From the NCBI GenBank assembly GCA_903813345.2, contig CAIIXF020000010.1:36757425-36821424 (forward strand): DNA of 64,000 nucleotides. Reading direction: 5' to 3'. The position numbers and the translations under genes were made by a program. Under the pieces are notes generated by a model. The model searched no databases. It was given only the letters and a program-made list of their open reading frames with translations, and was not told where the DNA came from. The stretch comes from Owenia fusiformis. Its lineage: Eukaryota; Annelida; Polychaeta; Sabellida; Oweniidae. Position 1 is the first letter of the stretch, and each line of letters begins with the position of its first letter. Of this stretch, positions 45,869 to 56,290 are shown in pieces.

Positions 45869-48800
45869 CTATAATATAAACAATCAATAGTCTTATAGGC
45901 AATGTCAAAGCACCAATATAAAAACATAAGGTTAGATCTATTTAATGTTTACAAGACAAATTTACTGGCTATAATTGATAATCTCTGGATATAAGCTTGG
46001 TTTAAGTGGTACAATCAAGTTAGTATTTTATTTATTCATGCATTTATCATAGAAACCGAATCAAATATTTTCCCCAATGAATCATATTTTAATTATCACT
46101 TAATAACTGATGATCATATATTTACTGATGATCATATATTTACTGATGATCATATATTTACTGATGATCATATATTTACTGATGATCATATATTTACTGA
46201 TGATCATATATTTTGATATGTAGATATGCTTACTTACAAATTATTAATGCAGTAGGCAATGATTGAATCATTTCTCTTGGTATACTTTGGAGCATGGACA
46301 CTTGTTATTGTTTGTCCCTTGTATATTATTTTGCTTGACCTCTGATGACCCGTCTCGGTGACAATGGGGTTTACCAAAAGGCAGTCATTGACATTGACAA
46401 CATTTGTCCTGAAAACAATAATCAATAATTAGAGAATAATAACAATTATAAATTTTATCTAGACTGATGCCTAATGGAAGTATTCAATTTGACGGATTCA
46501 GGACTGACGTTTAATTAACCTTTTGAATACCCAGAATGACGGATATATCTGTCACAAATGAAATCCATTTGGAACCCAGAGCGACATATATATCTGTCAC
46601 AGAATTTTTCACTAAAACTGCTCTAACTTTTGCAATTTTTATCCAATCTTCACAAAACAGGTTTTAAAATGTTTTAAATTGACATTTTGAGAAATTTTGG
46701 GAAAATGAGGCCGATAAGTTAAATTCAGGAAATGCACTGCATGATTTGAATTCTATTAAATAGTTAAAAACACTCACAATTTTTTCTTCTTCAATATCTC
46801 TTGAACATCTGGGTTTGATACAAGAAGGGTCATTACTCTTAAGAGTTGAATCGACCTCAGATTGTTCAAGACCTGAAAAAATAAATTAGTATTGAAGATT
46901 ATTGATAAGATTGAAATTGTGCAACACTAAACAAATAACATTTATGCAAAATGTTCCTCAGTTAGAGTACATTGTATTTTATGCTACGTGGACAATGCAT
47001 GAATGACAAAATGTTGATTGACACTTTGTATGTGCAATACTTTATACATGTATTAAGTATATGAGTCTCTCATAAGCTGCACTGGCTGGGGCAGTGTTTT
47101 AAAAATGTTAATTAAGTATTATATATTAAATTCTTGCTGTGAGACGTAAATAAACTATAAAATAAAATATCAATTGATCATATTCACATTGTAATTAGGA
47201 TTTTTCTATTTTGATTAACACTGAACTGCCATTTCATATATTTAACTGAAGATCCAACTCAAGTACCATCATCGCTATTAGATACAAATAAAAAAACAAA
47301 CAATATTTAGTTACAGTTGATCAGTTTATTTAGAAAATACATTTTTATAGTACACTATATTACATCATGTTAACATATTATCACATATTACATAACATCA
47401 CTACTGAGAGGACAGGCACTTCTCTAAAATGTCTATCACTTGGATGATTGAAGGACGATCTGCTGGTGACCTCTTGTGAAGGAGTGAAATTAGCCCAGAC
47501 AAGCCTCTCACGGAAGTTCTCTGGCGAATGTCCTTAAATAATGTCCCAAGAGAGTATAAGTCACTCTGGATTGAGGCTGCATACCCTTCCTGAATCTCAG
47601 GAGCAATCCAATCCCGTCCTGATGAAAGTCCATCCTTGAAGATAAGAGGTGCCGAAAGTGATGATGAGAGTCCAAAATCAATCAGTTTACCCTCTGTCTT
47701 GGTGACTAGACAGTAATTGTTCGTTTTGATATCATTGTGGAGCATTCCTCTAAAATGGATATGCATCAGTGTTGTAGTCAGGCAGAGGCACTGGGATATG
47801 TAGTCCTTGTTGTTGAGCTGGTAATAATCCTGGTGATCCAAAACACGTTCGAGGGTTGATCTCCTGCTTTTGTCCATGTGGACAAACTCTGTAACCAGTG
47901 TGTGAGAGTCGGGAATGGCGATCAGCTGCTGTACATGTTCTATCTCACTAAGATGGATGAGGTTGATTGCTTCTCGTACAAGGTCTGTTGTTGATGCCAT
48001 TCTCTTCACGGCAATCTCAGCTCCAGTCTGGTCACGCAATGCCTTTACGGACCCGAAAGCACCTTCTCCCAGAATGCCCAATGGTGTAGTGAATGCGGTT
48101 AATTCGACTTCACGGTATGGTAATAACGCTTCACGTGTTGGCAATTCCTGGAGATGTGATAAAGCTCTATATAAGCTGTTTTTCTCTTCACGCTCATTAG
48201 CTAGTGACGCCTCCAAGTCCCGAATCTTGTTATGAGCCCTTCGCAGCTCCCTCTGGTTGTTGGCAGCAGTTGCTGTTGCTTCTTGCAGAGCAGCCTCCAA
48301 CTCTGCTATCTTGATGTCTTTGTTGGCGTCGTCCACATCCTCTATGATACGATTTACGACATCATGAGGCGCGCTGAAATCAGTGTCATCAGATGTGAAC
48401 AGCTCAGTTCTTGCAGTATCGTGCCAAACAATAGGCGTTGGTTGAGGGTGTACTGGGATCTGGCTTTCGACATTCATAGTATACTCTTTCCAAGCCAGTT
48501 CCTTGTAGAAATATCTTCTCTGGCGTCCACGTCCTGCTCTTGTAATGGTAACTTTCCCGAACACCTGTCGCAGAAGGATACCAAATCTTGTCTTGGTAAC
48601 TGGGCCGACTTCTTCTTGGCATCTCTTGAGGCAGCTATCAGAGAAGACTCTCTCAATATCAGGAACCTTGGTGTTGTCAGCTTGTAGAGTCTTCTGCATC
48701 CAGTTGGTTATTGTGTTTTCTGCTGTCATCTTGAGTGTTATGTAGTAGTTGCATTAATAAATAATGAATTCCAAGAGAAATTTTCCTGCTTTTAAACCCA

Positions 48801-51800
48801 AAAATTGTTTGAAACTCAAAATGAAGCGTTCTGATTGGTCAATCTTAATCCTTTAATTTCTTTAATCTGGCCTCAAAATATCACATATTATAAACAAAAG
48901 TGTCAGTGTCAGTGTCATCAAATAGTGATCATTTAATCCAGGTAATCAATCCTGACATTGTTTAAAACATTAATCCTGCAATCTGATTGGTTATTGGAAT
49001 TGAATGATCTGAAGATGAGTACTAAACAATTGCATCATATGATTCCTTGATCTTAAAACAATAAGATAATCTCTCTCAGCCTGTCACCAGATGTATTTAA
49101 ACAATTTGTCACTTTTTGGAATTATCTTTTATTAAAGTGATTACCCTTTTTGAAAAATATTCTAAAGACTTGACCACTCAAATATCTTATTATTTATCAC
49201 AATCCTACAGTACCATTAGTATTTCAATCACATTTTTGAAGGTGTGTCCAAAGACAAGAATTTTTTTTTACATGATTTTAACAGTATTTGGGAAATAAAT
49301 AAAATAAAAAAAATGAAAATGCAATAATTGTTTGAAACTTGAAATGAAGCATTCTGATTGGTCAATCTTAATTCTTTAATCTGGCCTCAAAATATCACAT
49401 ATTATAAACAAAAGTGTCAGTGTCATCAAATAGTGATCAGTTAATCCAGGTAATCAATCCTGACATTGTTTAAAACATTAATCCTGCAATCTGATTGGTT
49501 ATTGGAATTGAATGATCTGAAGATGAGTACTAAACAATTGCATCATATGATTCCTTGATCTTAAAACAATAAGATAATCTCTCTCAGCCTGTCACCAAAT
49601 GTATTTAAACAATTTGTCACTTTTTGGAATCAAGCTTTATCAAAGTGATTTCCTTTTTTGAAAAATAAACCAACCAAATATTTATAATTGATAAAATAGT
49701 ACCATGTGTACTTATCAGACACATAAGGGTAATATGAAAATTGAATAATCGATCCACTAAAACTAAAACTTATGAATATTCATTTAAAGGGAACTTTCTA
49801 CTATATCTGCCATGCTATCTGACCTGAATTAGTCAACTGGTGGTGAAACGGGTAACTATCTACTGGCATGTGGGTACTAACAATTGCTTGTGATTATTTG
49901 AATATTTACCTGAATTCCTTTATTCTGAGTCCCCTGGATTGTCCTGACTAGTGTACCAATATGTGACTCAGGGGCAAAGCATGATGTTGCCCAGATCGGA
50001 CCAAATTTTTCTGCACACTGCACTAGGTGCAGCCCAGTGTTGTGGGAATTTATTGTCAGTGATGACTTTCCTACAAAATAGTACAATTGTCACAAAATGA
50101 ATAGAAATGAAATAGAGCATGTTGGAAATTTGATATCATGCTGAAGATTTGAAAAGTATGATATAATAGTAATGCCTGAAATCAATTGAACATTTTAATT
50201 GTAAGTTGTGTCAAATACTAGGTTGTTACGATCTTTGGAGGAGTAGCATTAGCATTGTTTGTCATTTGGCTGAGTGTGTTACAAAAACTACAAGCCTGCT
50301 TTATCTAAAAAGAGGTTTACCATAATGTGACTCTTGGAGATCATAGAAATTGTAAAGTAGTGCTGCTGCATGGCCCAGTTCAGTTGGTGATATTTTATCT
50401 TGGAGTAAAATCCTAACCCCAGCTGAGAGCATACAATAATGTGCTATGTAGTCATCAGGTAGGAGTCCAGTCAGTACCTCAGGCCCAAACATGATGAGAA
50501 ATGCTCTATGTTCTGCAGCTGTAAAGCAAATTAAACATTACACGATGGTTAAAGCTGATATGTCATTAAAGTGAACCTATAGTTGAACCCGTGGTTTGAA
50601 AATAAAATGTCATTGAAGTAAACCTATAGTTGAACCCATAGTTTGAAACTGATATCTCATTGAAGTGAACCTATAGTTGAACCCATGGTTTGAAGTGAAT
50701 ATGCCATTGAAGTAAACCTATAGTAGAACCCGTGGTTTGAAAATAAAATGTCATTGAAGTGAACCTATAGTTGAACCCATAGTTTGAAACTGATATCTCA
50801 TTGAAGTGAACCTATAGTTGAACCCATGGTTTGAAGCTAACACATCATTGAAGTGAACCTTTAGTTGAACCCGTGGTTTGAAGTTAATGTCATTGAAGTG
50901 AACCTATAGTTGAACCCATAGTTTGAAACTGATATGTCATTGAATGAACCTATAGTTGAACCCATGGTTTGAAGTGAATGTGCCATTGAAGTGAACCTAT
51001 AGTTGAACCCGTAGTTTGAAACTGATATGTCATTGAAGTGAACCTATAGTTGAACCCGTGGTTTGAAGTGAATATGCCATTGAAGTGAACCTATAGTTGA
51101 ACCCGTGGTTAGAAAATAAAATGTTTTTGAGGTGAAACTATAGTTGAACCCATAGTGTGAAGCTAACATATCATTGAAGTGAACCTATAGTTGAACCCAT
51201 GGTTTGAAGTTGATGTCGTTGGGGTGAACCTATAGTTGAACCCGTGGTTGGACCAGTGAACCCGTAGTTGAACCCGTGGTTTGAAATTTACATGTGACTC
51301 AAGTGAACCCATAGTTCAACCCATACTTTGGAGCTTACATGTCTTTGAAGTGAACCTATAGTTGAACCCATGGTTTGAAGTTTACATATGCATCCATTGA
51401 AGCTTTAGTGTAGCCCATATTTTGAGGCTTACATGTCATTAAAGTGAACCTTTAGTTGGACCAATATCACTCAATATCATTGAAAGTTTATAAGAAAGAT
51501 TACATTGAAGCCTATATGTCAATGAAGTGAACCTATAGTTGGACCCTTGGTTTTAAGTTTGCATATGACTGTAACAATGTATGTAAATTATATCATTACC
51601 TTTCCAAGATTTATGATTGGTGACAGACCGTGGTGTCCTTGTGAAGTCTGATGTCAGTTGGACTTTGTTCAGCCTCTCATCAATTTTCTGAATTTCCCTT
51701 ACTAGTGAGAAGGGCTCTTCTTTGTACTGTTTGTCAAAGAAATATTGCATCAGATTGCCATGAACTCCAAGGCACACACCATGTAGCCAATCAAGTGAGA

Positions 51801-54800
51801 TGTCACAATACACTTGGCCCATGTTTAGAAAGTGGAGGCTCGAGAGGCGCTTCACTCCTTTTACCTAAGAAGACATTAATTCTTATGAATAACTATGATA
51901 ATATTGTGCTTAAATGTCCCTTAAAGATTCTTGTACAAGAAGGATAAAATTGTTATTCTGATTCAATACTGAGAAAATTCAAAATGACCACCTTATGTTG
52001 GGTTTCACAATAATTTCCCAATATCTTCAAAGTATCGCTACTGTTAATACCATTTGTTTGTTTTTTATTTGTGCCACAGTTAATTCCAACTACCTTAAAT
52101 TCGGAATTTGCTATAATTTATTTAGAGATATCTTCATAGTTGGTTTACATTTAGTTATATTAGATCAAATATATTGTAGTTATTCATGTTAAAACACCTA
52201 CTGCTTTGTTAGTTTCTTCTGCAGTTCTAGCTTGCTCCTTAATATTGTCTGGAGTTCGTAAGGGAGCAATGTCGTCAGGGGAAGGGCAGGAGTACACTTG
52301 CACACTTCCACGACCCTTCTTGATCCGTTCACCAGGGTCTTCACAAAATCCACAGCCAAATCTACCATTGTACTGCACTTGGTCGAGGACCATAGCTTGG
52401 GCAGGAAGGTCCAAAGTTCCAACAAGTAGCAGTATCCTGCAAGTCTGGTCCTGGTCATTATCAATTGGAAAAATGGTGATTCCTTAAAAAAACAATCATT
52501 CCAAGATTTACATACAAAGAAGCATCCCTGGAAATTTCAAATCATCTGCGAAATGGTTTGCCTGAAAAGGTGTAGAGTTGTAGGTTCAATTCCAGTTTTT
52601 TGATAGTGAGTTGTTTACTAGGGATGCCATTCTAGATGAGAAGTGAATTCTATAAATTTAACAAGATAACAGCAATGCCAATGCATAGCAAATTGAACAG
52701 CCATTTTTTTTAGAGTAGATTGCAAATATTGTATCGTTTTTCTGCCTAATATGGGATTTCGCACTCATTTTCTGATCTCTTCGATGCATGGCTTTATTAT
52801 ACTCAAATCAAAGAAATTTAGAGTAGATCACAATTATGGTATTGTATTTCTTAGTTCATTTTTAACCAAAGTTATGAGTATAACTGATTGGAATTTTGGT
52901 AATGGATATGTTGTTCATTGGGATTTGCTACTCTGTGGAGTTGCAGTTTTCTAGTATATCTTGTACCTAAAATACTATAAAACTGACACTAAAATGCTGC
53001 CCATTTTGAAACAAGTTTCCATTTTGAAAATTGGCTTGCATGCAGAACTTGTACTTCCATGAAGCATATACATACTTATAAAATATAAAGGTACCTGACG
53101 GTCCAACAGACGGTATTTGAATTATTGCTGTTCTCTATATCCCCACAAACTATGTTTGATGGGATAATGAGTTTATGTTTATTGCATCCAATGAACATAC
53201 CATTTAGATATACTTCATTCAGTCTGTCAATGATCGGCTCCATGAATGTTATCATAGATGGCTTTTTGGCCCCCTTCCATAAACCAATTACAATTCTGTA
53301 GTTTTGGTCAAATCTACAAAACAGAATTACAAAGCTATTAGTTTTATTTTAATTGATGATGAAGCCTAATATAAACATTATACATGTACAGTGTATGTAT
53401 GTATTTCTTTTCCATAACATCACCTAATGACCAGAATGCTATTGTCATGAGTATCACTTTCTTGGCCTATCAGATATTGCAAACAATTATTTTGAATTAT
53501 TTTGTAAAGTGGTGTCAATGTTACATGGCACTGCAGAGTTACATGCCTCACTTAACCCTTTCACGGCGATAGGCTCCATATGGAGCCCTATTATGTAATA
53601 CCTTTCAGGATGATGGGCTCCTTTTTGTCACCATTATTTTTATTTTTATACATCAATAAAATGATGATATCTCCAGTTCTGTTCAGTATTTTTACACCAA
53701 ATTTTGACAAGTTGTTAAAATGTGATAATTCTTATTAAAAATTGTATTTAAGTGATAAAATGTAAAGTAAAGTTCCCAGGTAGAGATAATTTGCAGTTTT
53801 CCCCTTAAAAACACTCTTACTTATCCATCACCAGGCCAACCTTTTCCTCTTATATTCAGGTCATGAAAGGGTTAAAAGATCTTTATCTTTATTGAAGTTT
53901 ATCACATTGATCAAATTTTAAAAAATTGAAAAATTATTCAATGAATTCATCTTTACCTCATAGATGGTGGTAATTCATTAATATACCCCGTCAGTGGCCA
54001 GATATCATATCTTGATGATTTGGAGCAGGCAGCACCATCAAAATGAATCATCAGTGATAAATTGTATGGATTTGTAAGGAAGCCTCCTTCCTGCGTGTGC
54101 TTTTTATAGGCAGACCCATCCCAAATATCACAGATATTGTCCCCTGGACTTTCTCGAGTGAACCTTTTCTTGATTCCTTTACAGAACTTTGGATCTGAAA
54201 AACATCAAAATTACTACAGTAGTTGTTATTTTCAATATTGCAACTTGGGTATAAGGTCTCTGTACTAAATGTGTTTTAAAGTATCAAGGAAAAAGTCCAG
54301 TAAATAATGAAAAAATATTTTAAGTAACCTGTTCTTTATTTTGTTAAACTTTATTGAACCCCGGGTGTCCTGTTACCTTTGAAAAATTCCTGAATTTGTC
54401 GCTCAACATCTAAACCGTGGAAGCTGGCATTTGGCAGTTTTGTTTTTGGATTTTTGTACCGTGATGTATTACAATCAGGACATGTTATTGCAGCATCCTT
54501 ATAGAGATATGAACAATTTTCGCAAATTTCAAAATTCAGAATGGATGATTCTTCAGTGTCACTTTGTTTGTATAGTTTATTAAAATAATACAAGCTTTTT
54601 AGATGAGGTGCATCACAATTGACTGGAAGATGCAGCTTCAATATGTTGATGATATTCTCAAGTGCTGCTTTTGATGTGTTGAAGGAGTGAAGGTGATTTA
54701 CAAGAAGTACTAAACTTTCTAAATCAGACAATTGACTTCCTTCATATAGTGGAACATGGTTAGATTGCATTTGAGACATATAATCCTGCACTTTGTCAAT

Positions 54801-54929
54801 TTTGCGCTTTGCCATATTTGTATTAGGCAATGTATAGGGCAGATCTGGTAGTTCAATTGACTTGAAGGTCTTTATGATGTCGATGATGTGACTTAGTTTA
54901 TAATACAGGGATGAAAGGATCCTCAGATT
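45701..54929 (-). CDS. EnSpm/CACTA Tnp2-type transposase, 10 exons found (both ends open)
   Basis: Ten exons join in one frame (2243 nt, about 747 codons): 54929-54377, 54194-53957, 53313-53201, 52482-52202, 51864-51600, 50518-50321, 50070-49910, 46872-46778, 46408-46238, 45868-45701. In order they show a zinc-ribbon-like C-x2-C ... C-x2-C with LYK and SRYKN, NPYNLSLMIHFDG..SKSS..IWP..G.INELP, the stretch IVIGLWKGAKKPS and FMEPIIDRLNEVYLNG, DLPAQAMVL..Q.NG..GC.FC, LHGVCLGV, WKAAEHR, and a late SHNTGLHLV ... GPIWATSCF block. This order is that of Tnp2 transposases, which cut and paste EnSpm/CACTA elements in the nucleus. The many introns and lack of stops suggest either a recently active autonomous element or a domesticated gene. 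The first exon (or start) and last exon were not found. A kinase gene lies in the intron 49909-46873. It is transcribed away from the BEN gene. Confidence 0.85.
46107..46213. repeat. 18-bp tandem repeat (TGATGATCATATATTTAC), six copies
   Basis: Perfect copies end 25 bp from the exon donor at 46237-46232. Confidence 0.95.
46238..46408 (-). CDS. Transposase exon
   Basis: Encodes TNVVNVNDCLLVNP ... IIYKGQTITSVHAPKYTKRN. The acceptor is TGTTTTCAG and the donor GTAAGT. The Tnp2 C-terminal region is poorly conserved. Confidence 0.78.
46778..46872 (-). CDS. Transposase exon
   Basis: Short exon encoding VLNNLRSIQLLRVM ... PDVQEILKKKK. The acceptor TTTTTTTCAG and donor GTGAGT give a phase-0 to phase-2 exon. 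Confidence 0.75.
47401..48729 (-). CDS. RFX-like winged helix - coiled coil - protein kinase (442 aa, intronless)
   Basis: One uninterrupted 442-aa frame. Residues about 5-82 resemble the RFX DNA-binding winged helix (W10, RFGILLRQVFGKV at 48-60, then R-x-G-R-G-x-x-R-R-Y-F-Y). Residues about 130-192 form a likely coiled coil. Residues about 210-440 are a protein kinase: glycine loop GEGAFGSV (221-228), Lys242, candidate helix-C Glu253, catalytic loop HNDIKTNN (331-338), DFG (351-353), APE (376-378). Asn replaces Arg before the catalytic Asp, so it is a non-RD kinase. All key catalytic residues are present. The gene lies wholly in a transposase intron on the same strand, next to a duplicated CCAAT-rich upstream block. 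The combination of domains is one I do not recognise. A role in regulating the element or a host pathway is guesswork. Confidence 0.9.
   Translation of the reverse strand: MTAENTITNWMQKTLQADNTKVPDIERVFSDSCLKRCQEEVGPVTKTRFGILLRQVFGKVTITRAGRGRQRRYFYKELAWKEYTMNVESQIPVHPQPTPIVWHDTARTELFTSDDTDFSAPHDVVNRIIEDVDDANKDIKIAELEAALQEATATAANNQRELRRAHNKIRDLEASLANEREEKNSLYRALSHLQELPTREALLPYREVELTAFTTPLGILGEGAFGSVKALRDQTGAEIAVKRMASTTDLVREAINLIHLSEIEHVQQLIAIPDSHTLVTEFVHMDKSRRSTLERVLDHQDYYQLNNKDYISQCLCLTTTLMHIHFRGMLHNDIKTNNYCLVTKTEGKLIDFGLSSSLSAPLIFKDGLSSGRDWIAPEIQEGYAASIQSDLYSLGTLFKDIRQRTSVRGLSGLISLLHKRSPADRPSIIQVIDILEKCLSSQ
48803..49159. repeat. Tandem duplication upstream of the kinase gene, copy 1
   Basis: Nearly identical to 49326-49667. 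Contains TTCTGATTGGTCAATCTTAA and CTGATTGGTTATTGG (CCAAT-box complements). It starts about 75 bp upstream of the kinase start codon, so it probably includes the promoter. Confidence 0.9.
49326..49667. repeat. Tandem duplication upstream of the kinase gene, copy 2
   Basis: Second copy of the 48803-49159 block. It lacks the repeated GTCAGT hexamer and a short TTTCTTTAAT insert. Confidence 0.9.
49697..49870 (-). repeat. Interspersed repeat, family R1, copy 3 (reversed)
   Basis: The reverse complement contains GTAGATAGTTACCCGTTTCACCACCAG-like order and ACCCTTATGTGTCTGATAAG, matching 1485-1870 and 30555-30920. It is inserted just beside exon 50070-49910. Confidence 0.65.
49910..50070 (-). CDS. 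Transposase exon with GPIWATSCF block
   Basis: Encodes SSLTINSHNTGLHLVQCAEKF with GPIWATSCFAPESHIGTL and RTIQGTQNKGIQ, a conserved Tnp2 block. It begins in phase 1 and ends in phase 0. Confidence 0.87.
50321..50518 (-). CDS. Transposase exon
   Basis: AEHRAFLIMFGPEVLTGLLP ... HYCMLSAGVRILL. Together with the preceding exon it forms the conserved WKAxE motif across the splice. Confidence 0.87.
50565..51545 (-). repeat. Minisatellite M in a transposase intron (minus orientation)
   Basis: About twenty degenerate units. The minus strand reads GGGTTCAACTATAGGTTCAC then TTCAATGACAT, the same unit as in the BEN gene introns. It occupies most of the intron between exons 51600 and 50518. Confidence 0.93.
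51600..51864 (-). CDS. Transposase exon with LDWLHGVCLGV
   Basis: VKGVKRLSSLHFLNM, DISLDWLHGVCLGVHGNLM, then RTPRSVTNHKSWK. The His-Gly-V-x-L-G-V block is a hallmark of Tnp2 proteins. Phase 0 to phase 1. Confidence 0.88.
52202..52482 (-). CDS. Transposase exon with GTLDLPAQAMVL and GCGFCEDPGE
   Basis: Carries the DLPA motif (a likely catalytic Asp) and the C-x2-C of FGCGFC. I chose donor GTAGGT at 52201 over a GTGTTT six... four bases further because only it keeps the frame with the next exon. Confidence 0.87.
53201..53313 (-). CDS. Transposase exon
   Basis: FDQNYRIVIGLWKGAKKPSM then EPIIDRLNEVYLN. Donor GTATGT, acceptor TTTTGTAG. It continues as LNGITIFPID over the splice. Confidence 0.85.
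53957..54194 (-). CDS. Transposase exon with FDGAACSKSS and IWPLTGYINELP
   Basis: Contains the first conserved Tnp2 block (D-G ... S-S ... W-P ... N-E-L-P), with a likely catalytic Asp in HFDG. Acceptor TTTTTCAG, donor GTAAAG. Confidence 0.88.
54377..54929 (-). CDS. Transposase exon, most 5' identified, with zinc-ribbon-like motif
   Basis: 184 codons. CENCSYLYKDAAITCPDC is a four-Cys zinc-ribbon-like motif common near the N-terminus of Tnp2. The acceptor TTTACATTTTAG suggests an earlier exon, although in-frame Met codons occur inside. Confidence 0.83.
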
Positions 54930-55208
54930 CTAAAATGTAAAATCATTTCTATATTTTTGATCACATTGGTTATTAAAATGAAAACCAATCACCCCTTTAA
55001 AAAGTTAAGTAAGGCCTGGAGCCAATTAATGTAGATAATCTGTTCAAAAGTAAAATGAAATTTACTAATTGGCAGATATTGACTTAAATCATTACATTGC
55101 AATTTAAGTAATTAACTCCAGATTAATAATTGGTGCTTTACCATTACATATCAATAATATGATTTAATTTGGCATATAAGTAATGGAAAAGTATAATACT
55201 GCAACAAA

Positions 55209-55872
55209 TTATTTTATATCATTGGTTTTTTATCTGATTATACAAATGGATTTTTTTTATATCTAATGAGAAATCGGAGTAAGGAAAGAATAATGTGGGA
55301 AGATGTGGAAAATATGGGTGAAACTAAGAAAGTAGATAGGAAAATTTGGGGAAAGTGTGGAGAAATATGTCACCTTAAATAAACATTTACCTAGGAAAGT
55401 AAACAAATCTCAGTAGTTGTTTTGTTTATCATTTTGCCTTGAATTAGAGAAACCATTGTTTAAATTTATTAATTTTTATTTATTAATCTCATTGTTTTTT
55501 TTCATCTTATAAAACATGAATTTTCTTTGATATCTGATGAGAAACTAGGCTTAGCAAAGAATGTTGTGGAAAATATAAGTTGATAGCAAATTTGGGGAAA
55601 TTGTGGAGAAATATCTCAGTTCAAATTATTTTATATCATTGGTTTTTTATCTGATTATACAAATGGATTTTCTTTGATATCTAATGAGAAATTGGACTAA
55701 GGAAAGAATATTGTGGGAAGATGTGGAAAATATGGGTGAAACTAAGAAAGTAGATAGGAAAATTTGGGGAAAGTGTGGAGAAATATGTCACCTTAAATCA
55801 ACATTTACCTAGAAATGTAAACAAATCTCAGTAGTTGTTTTGTTTATCATTTTGCTTTGAATTAGAGAAACC
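55209..55872. repeat. Direct repeat, about 416-bp period, with a partial middle copy
   Basis: ATTATTTTATATCATTGG..GGAGTAAGGAAAGAATAATGTGGG-type sequence at 55209-55454 is repeated at 55625-55872, with a partial copy at 55505-55624. It contains GTGTGGAGAAATATGTCACC. It lies between the divergent transposase and BEN genes. Confidence 0.88.
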
Positions 55873-56134
55873 AATATGAACATGTAGAATTGAAGTTTAA
55901 AGAATACATATAGGATTTTATAATGAATTGTTATTGTTAAAGATTTAAAAAAGATTTTAATGTTCTATTTTAACAATTGATCATAAATGCATTGTATGTT
56001 TATTTATTTAAGTCTGGCTGTTTGATTGCTTTTGCAGAGTTCAAGTTGTGGAGATCATAGAAAATTAGCATCATAAATGAGACTAACACTCCCCTTTCCT
56101 TTTCATTAATTAATTGGATTAAACATTTAGTGCC

Positions 56135-56167
56135 TATATATAGGGCTCTCCAGAGTAAAATTCAGTC
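56135..56167 (+). promoter_or_regulatory. Core promoter of the BEN gene: TATA box and initiator
   Basis: TATATATAG at 56135-56143 lies 29 bp before the A of TCAGTC (56162-56167), which matches the invertebrate initiator consensus. The predicted start codon is 56291. Confidence 0.65.
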
Positions 56168-56290
56168 TTAAATCAGATATCACAAGAGCTAGAACACTGA
56201 TCATATCACAAGAAACAGAACACTGACCAAAAAGAAAGAATTTCAAAACATTTTGACAGAATTAGAAATACTGTGTTCATAAAGAAGAAG

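Noticed and set aside
48232-48687. 151-aa plus-strand frame
   Set aside because: Antisense to the kinase gene.
50565-51545. CRISPR array
   Set aside because: Units are contiguous tandem copies without unique spacers, and the genome is eukaryotic.
52198-52201. Alternative transposase donor GTGTTT at 52197
   Set aside because: It would leave the exon in phase 1, while the next exon requires phase 0. GTAGGT four bases upstream in the transcript keeps the frame.
53105-53200. Extension of the transposase exon past 53201
   Set aside because: The frame stays open, but the GTATGT donor joins directly to GITIFPID, matching the expected Tnp2 order.
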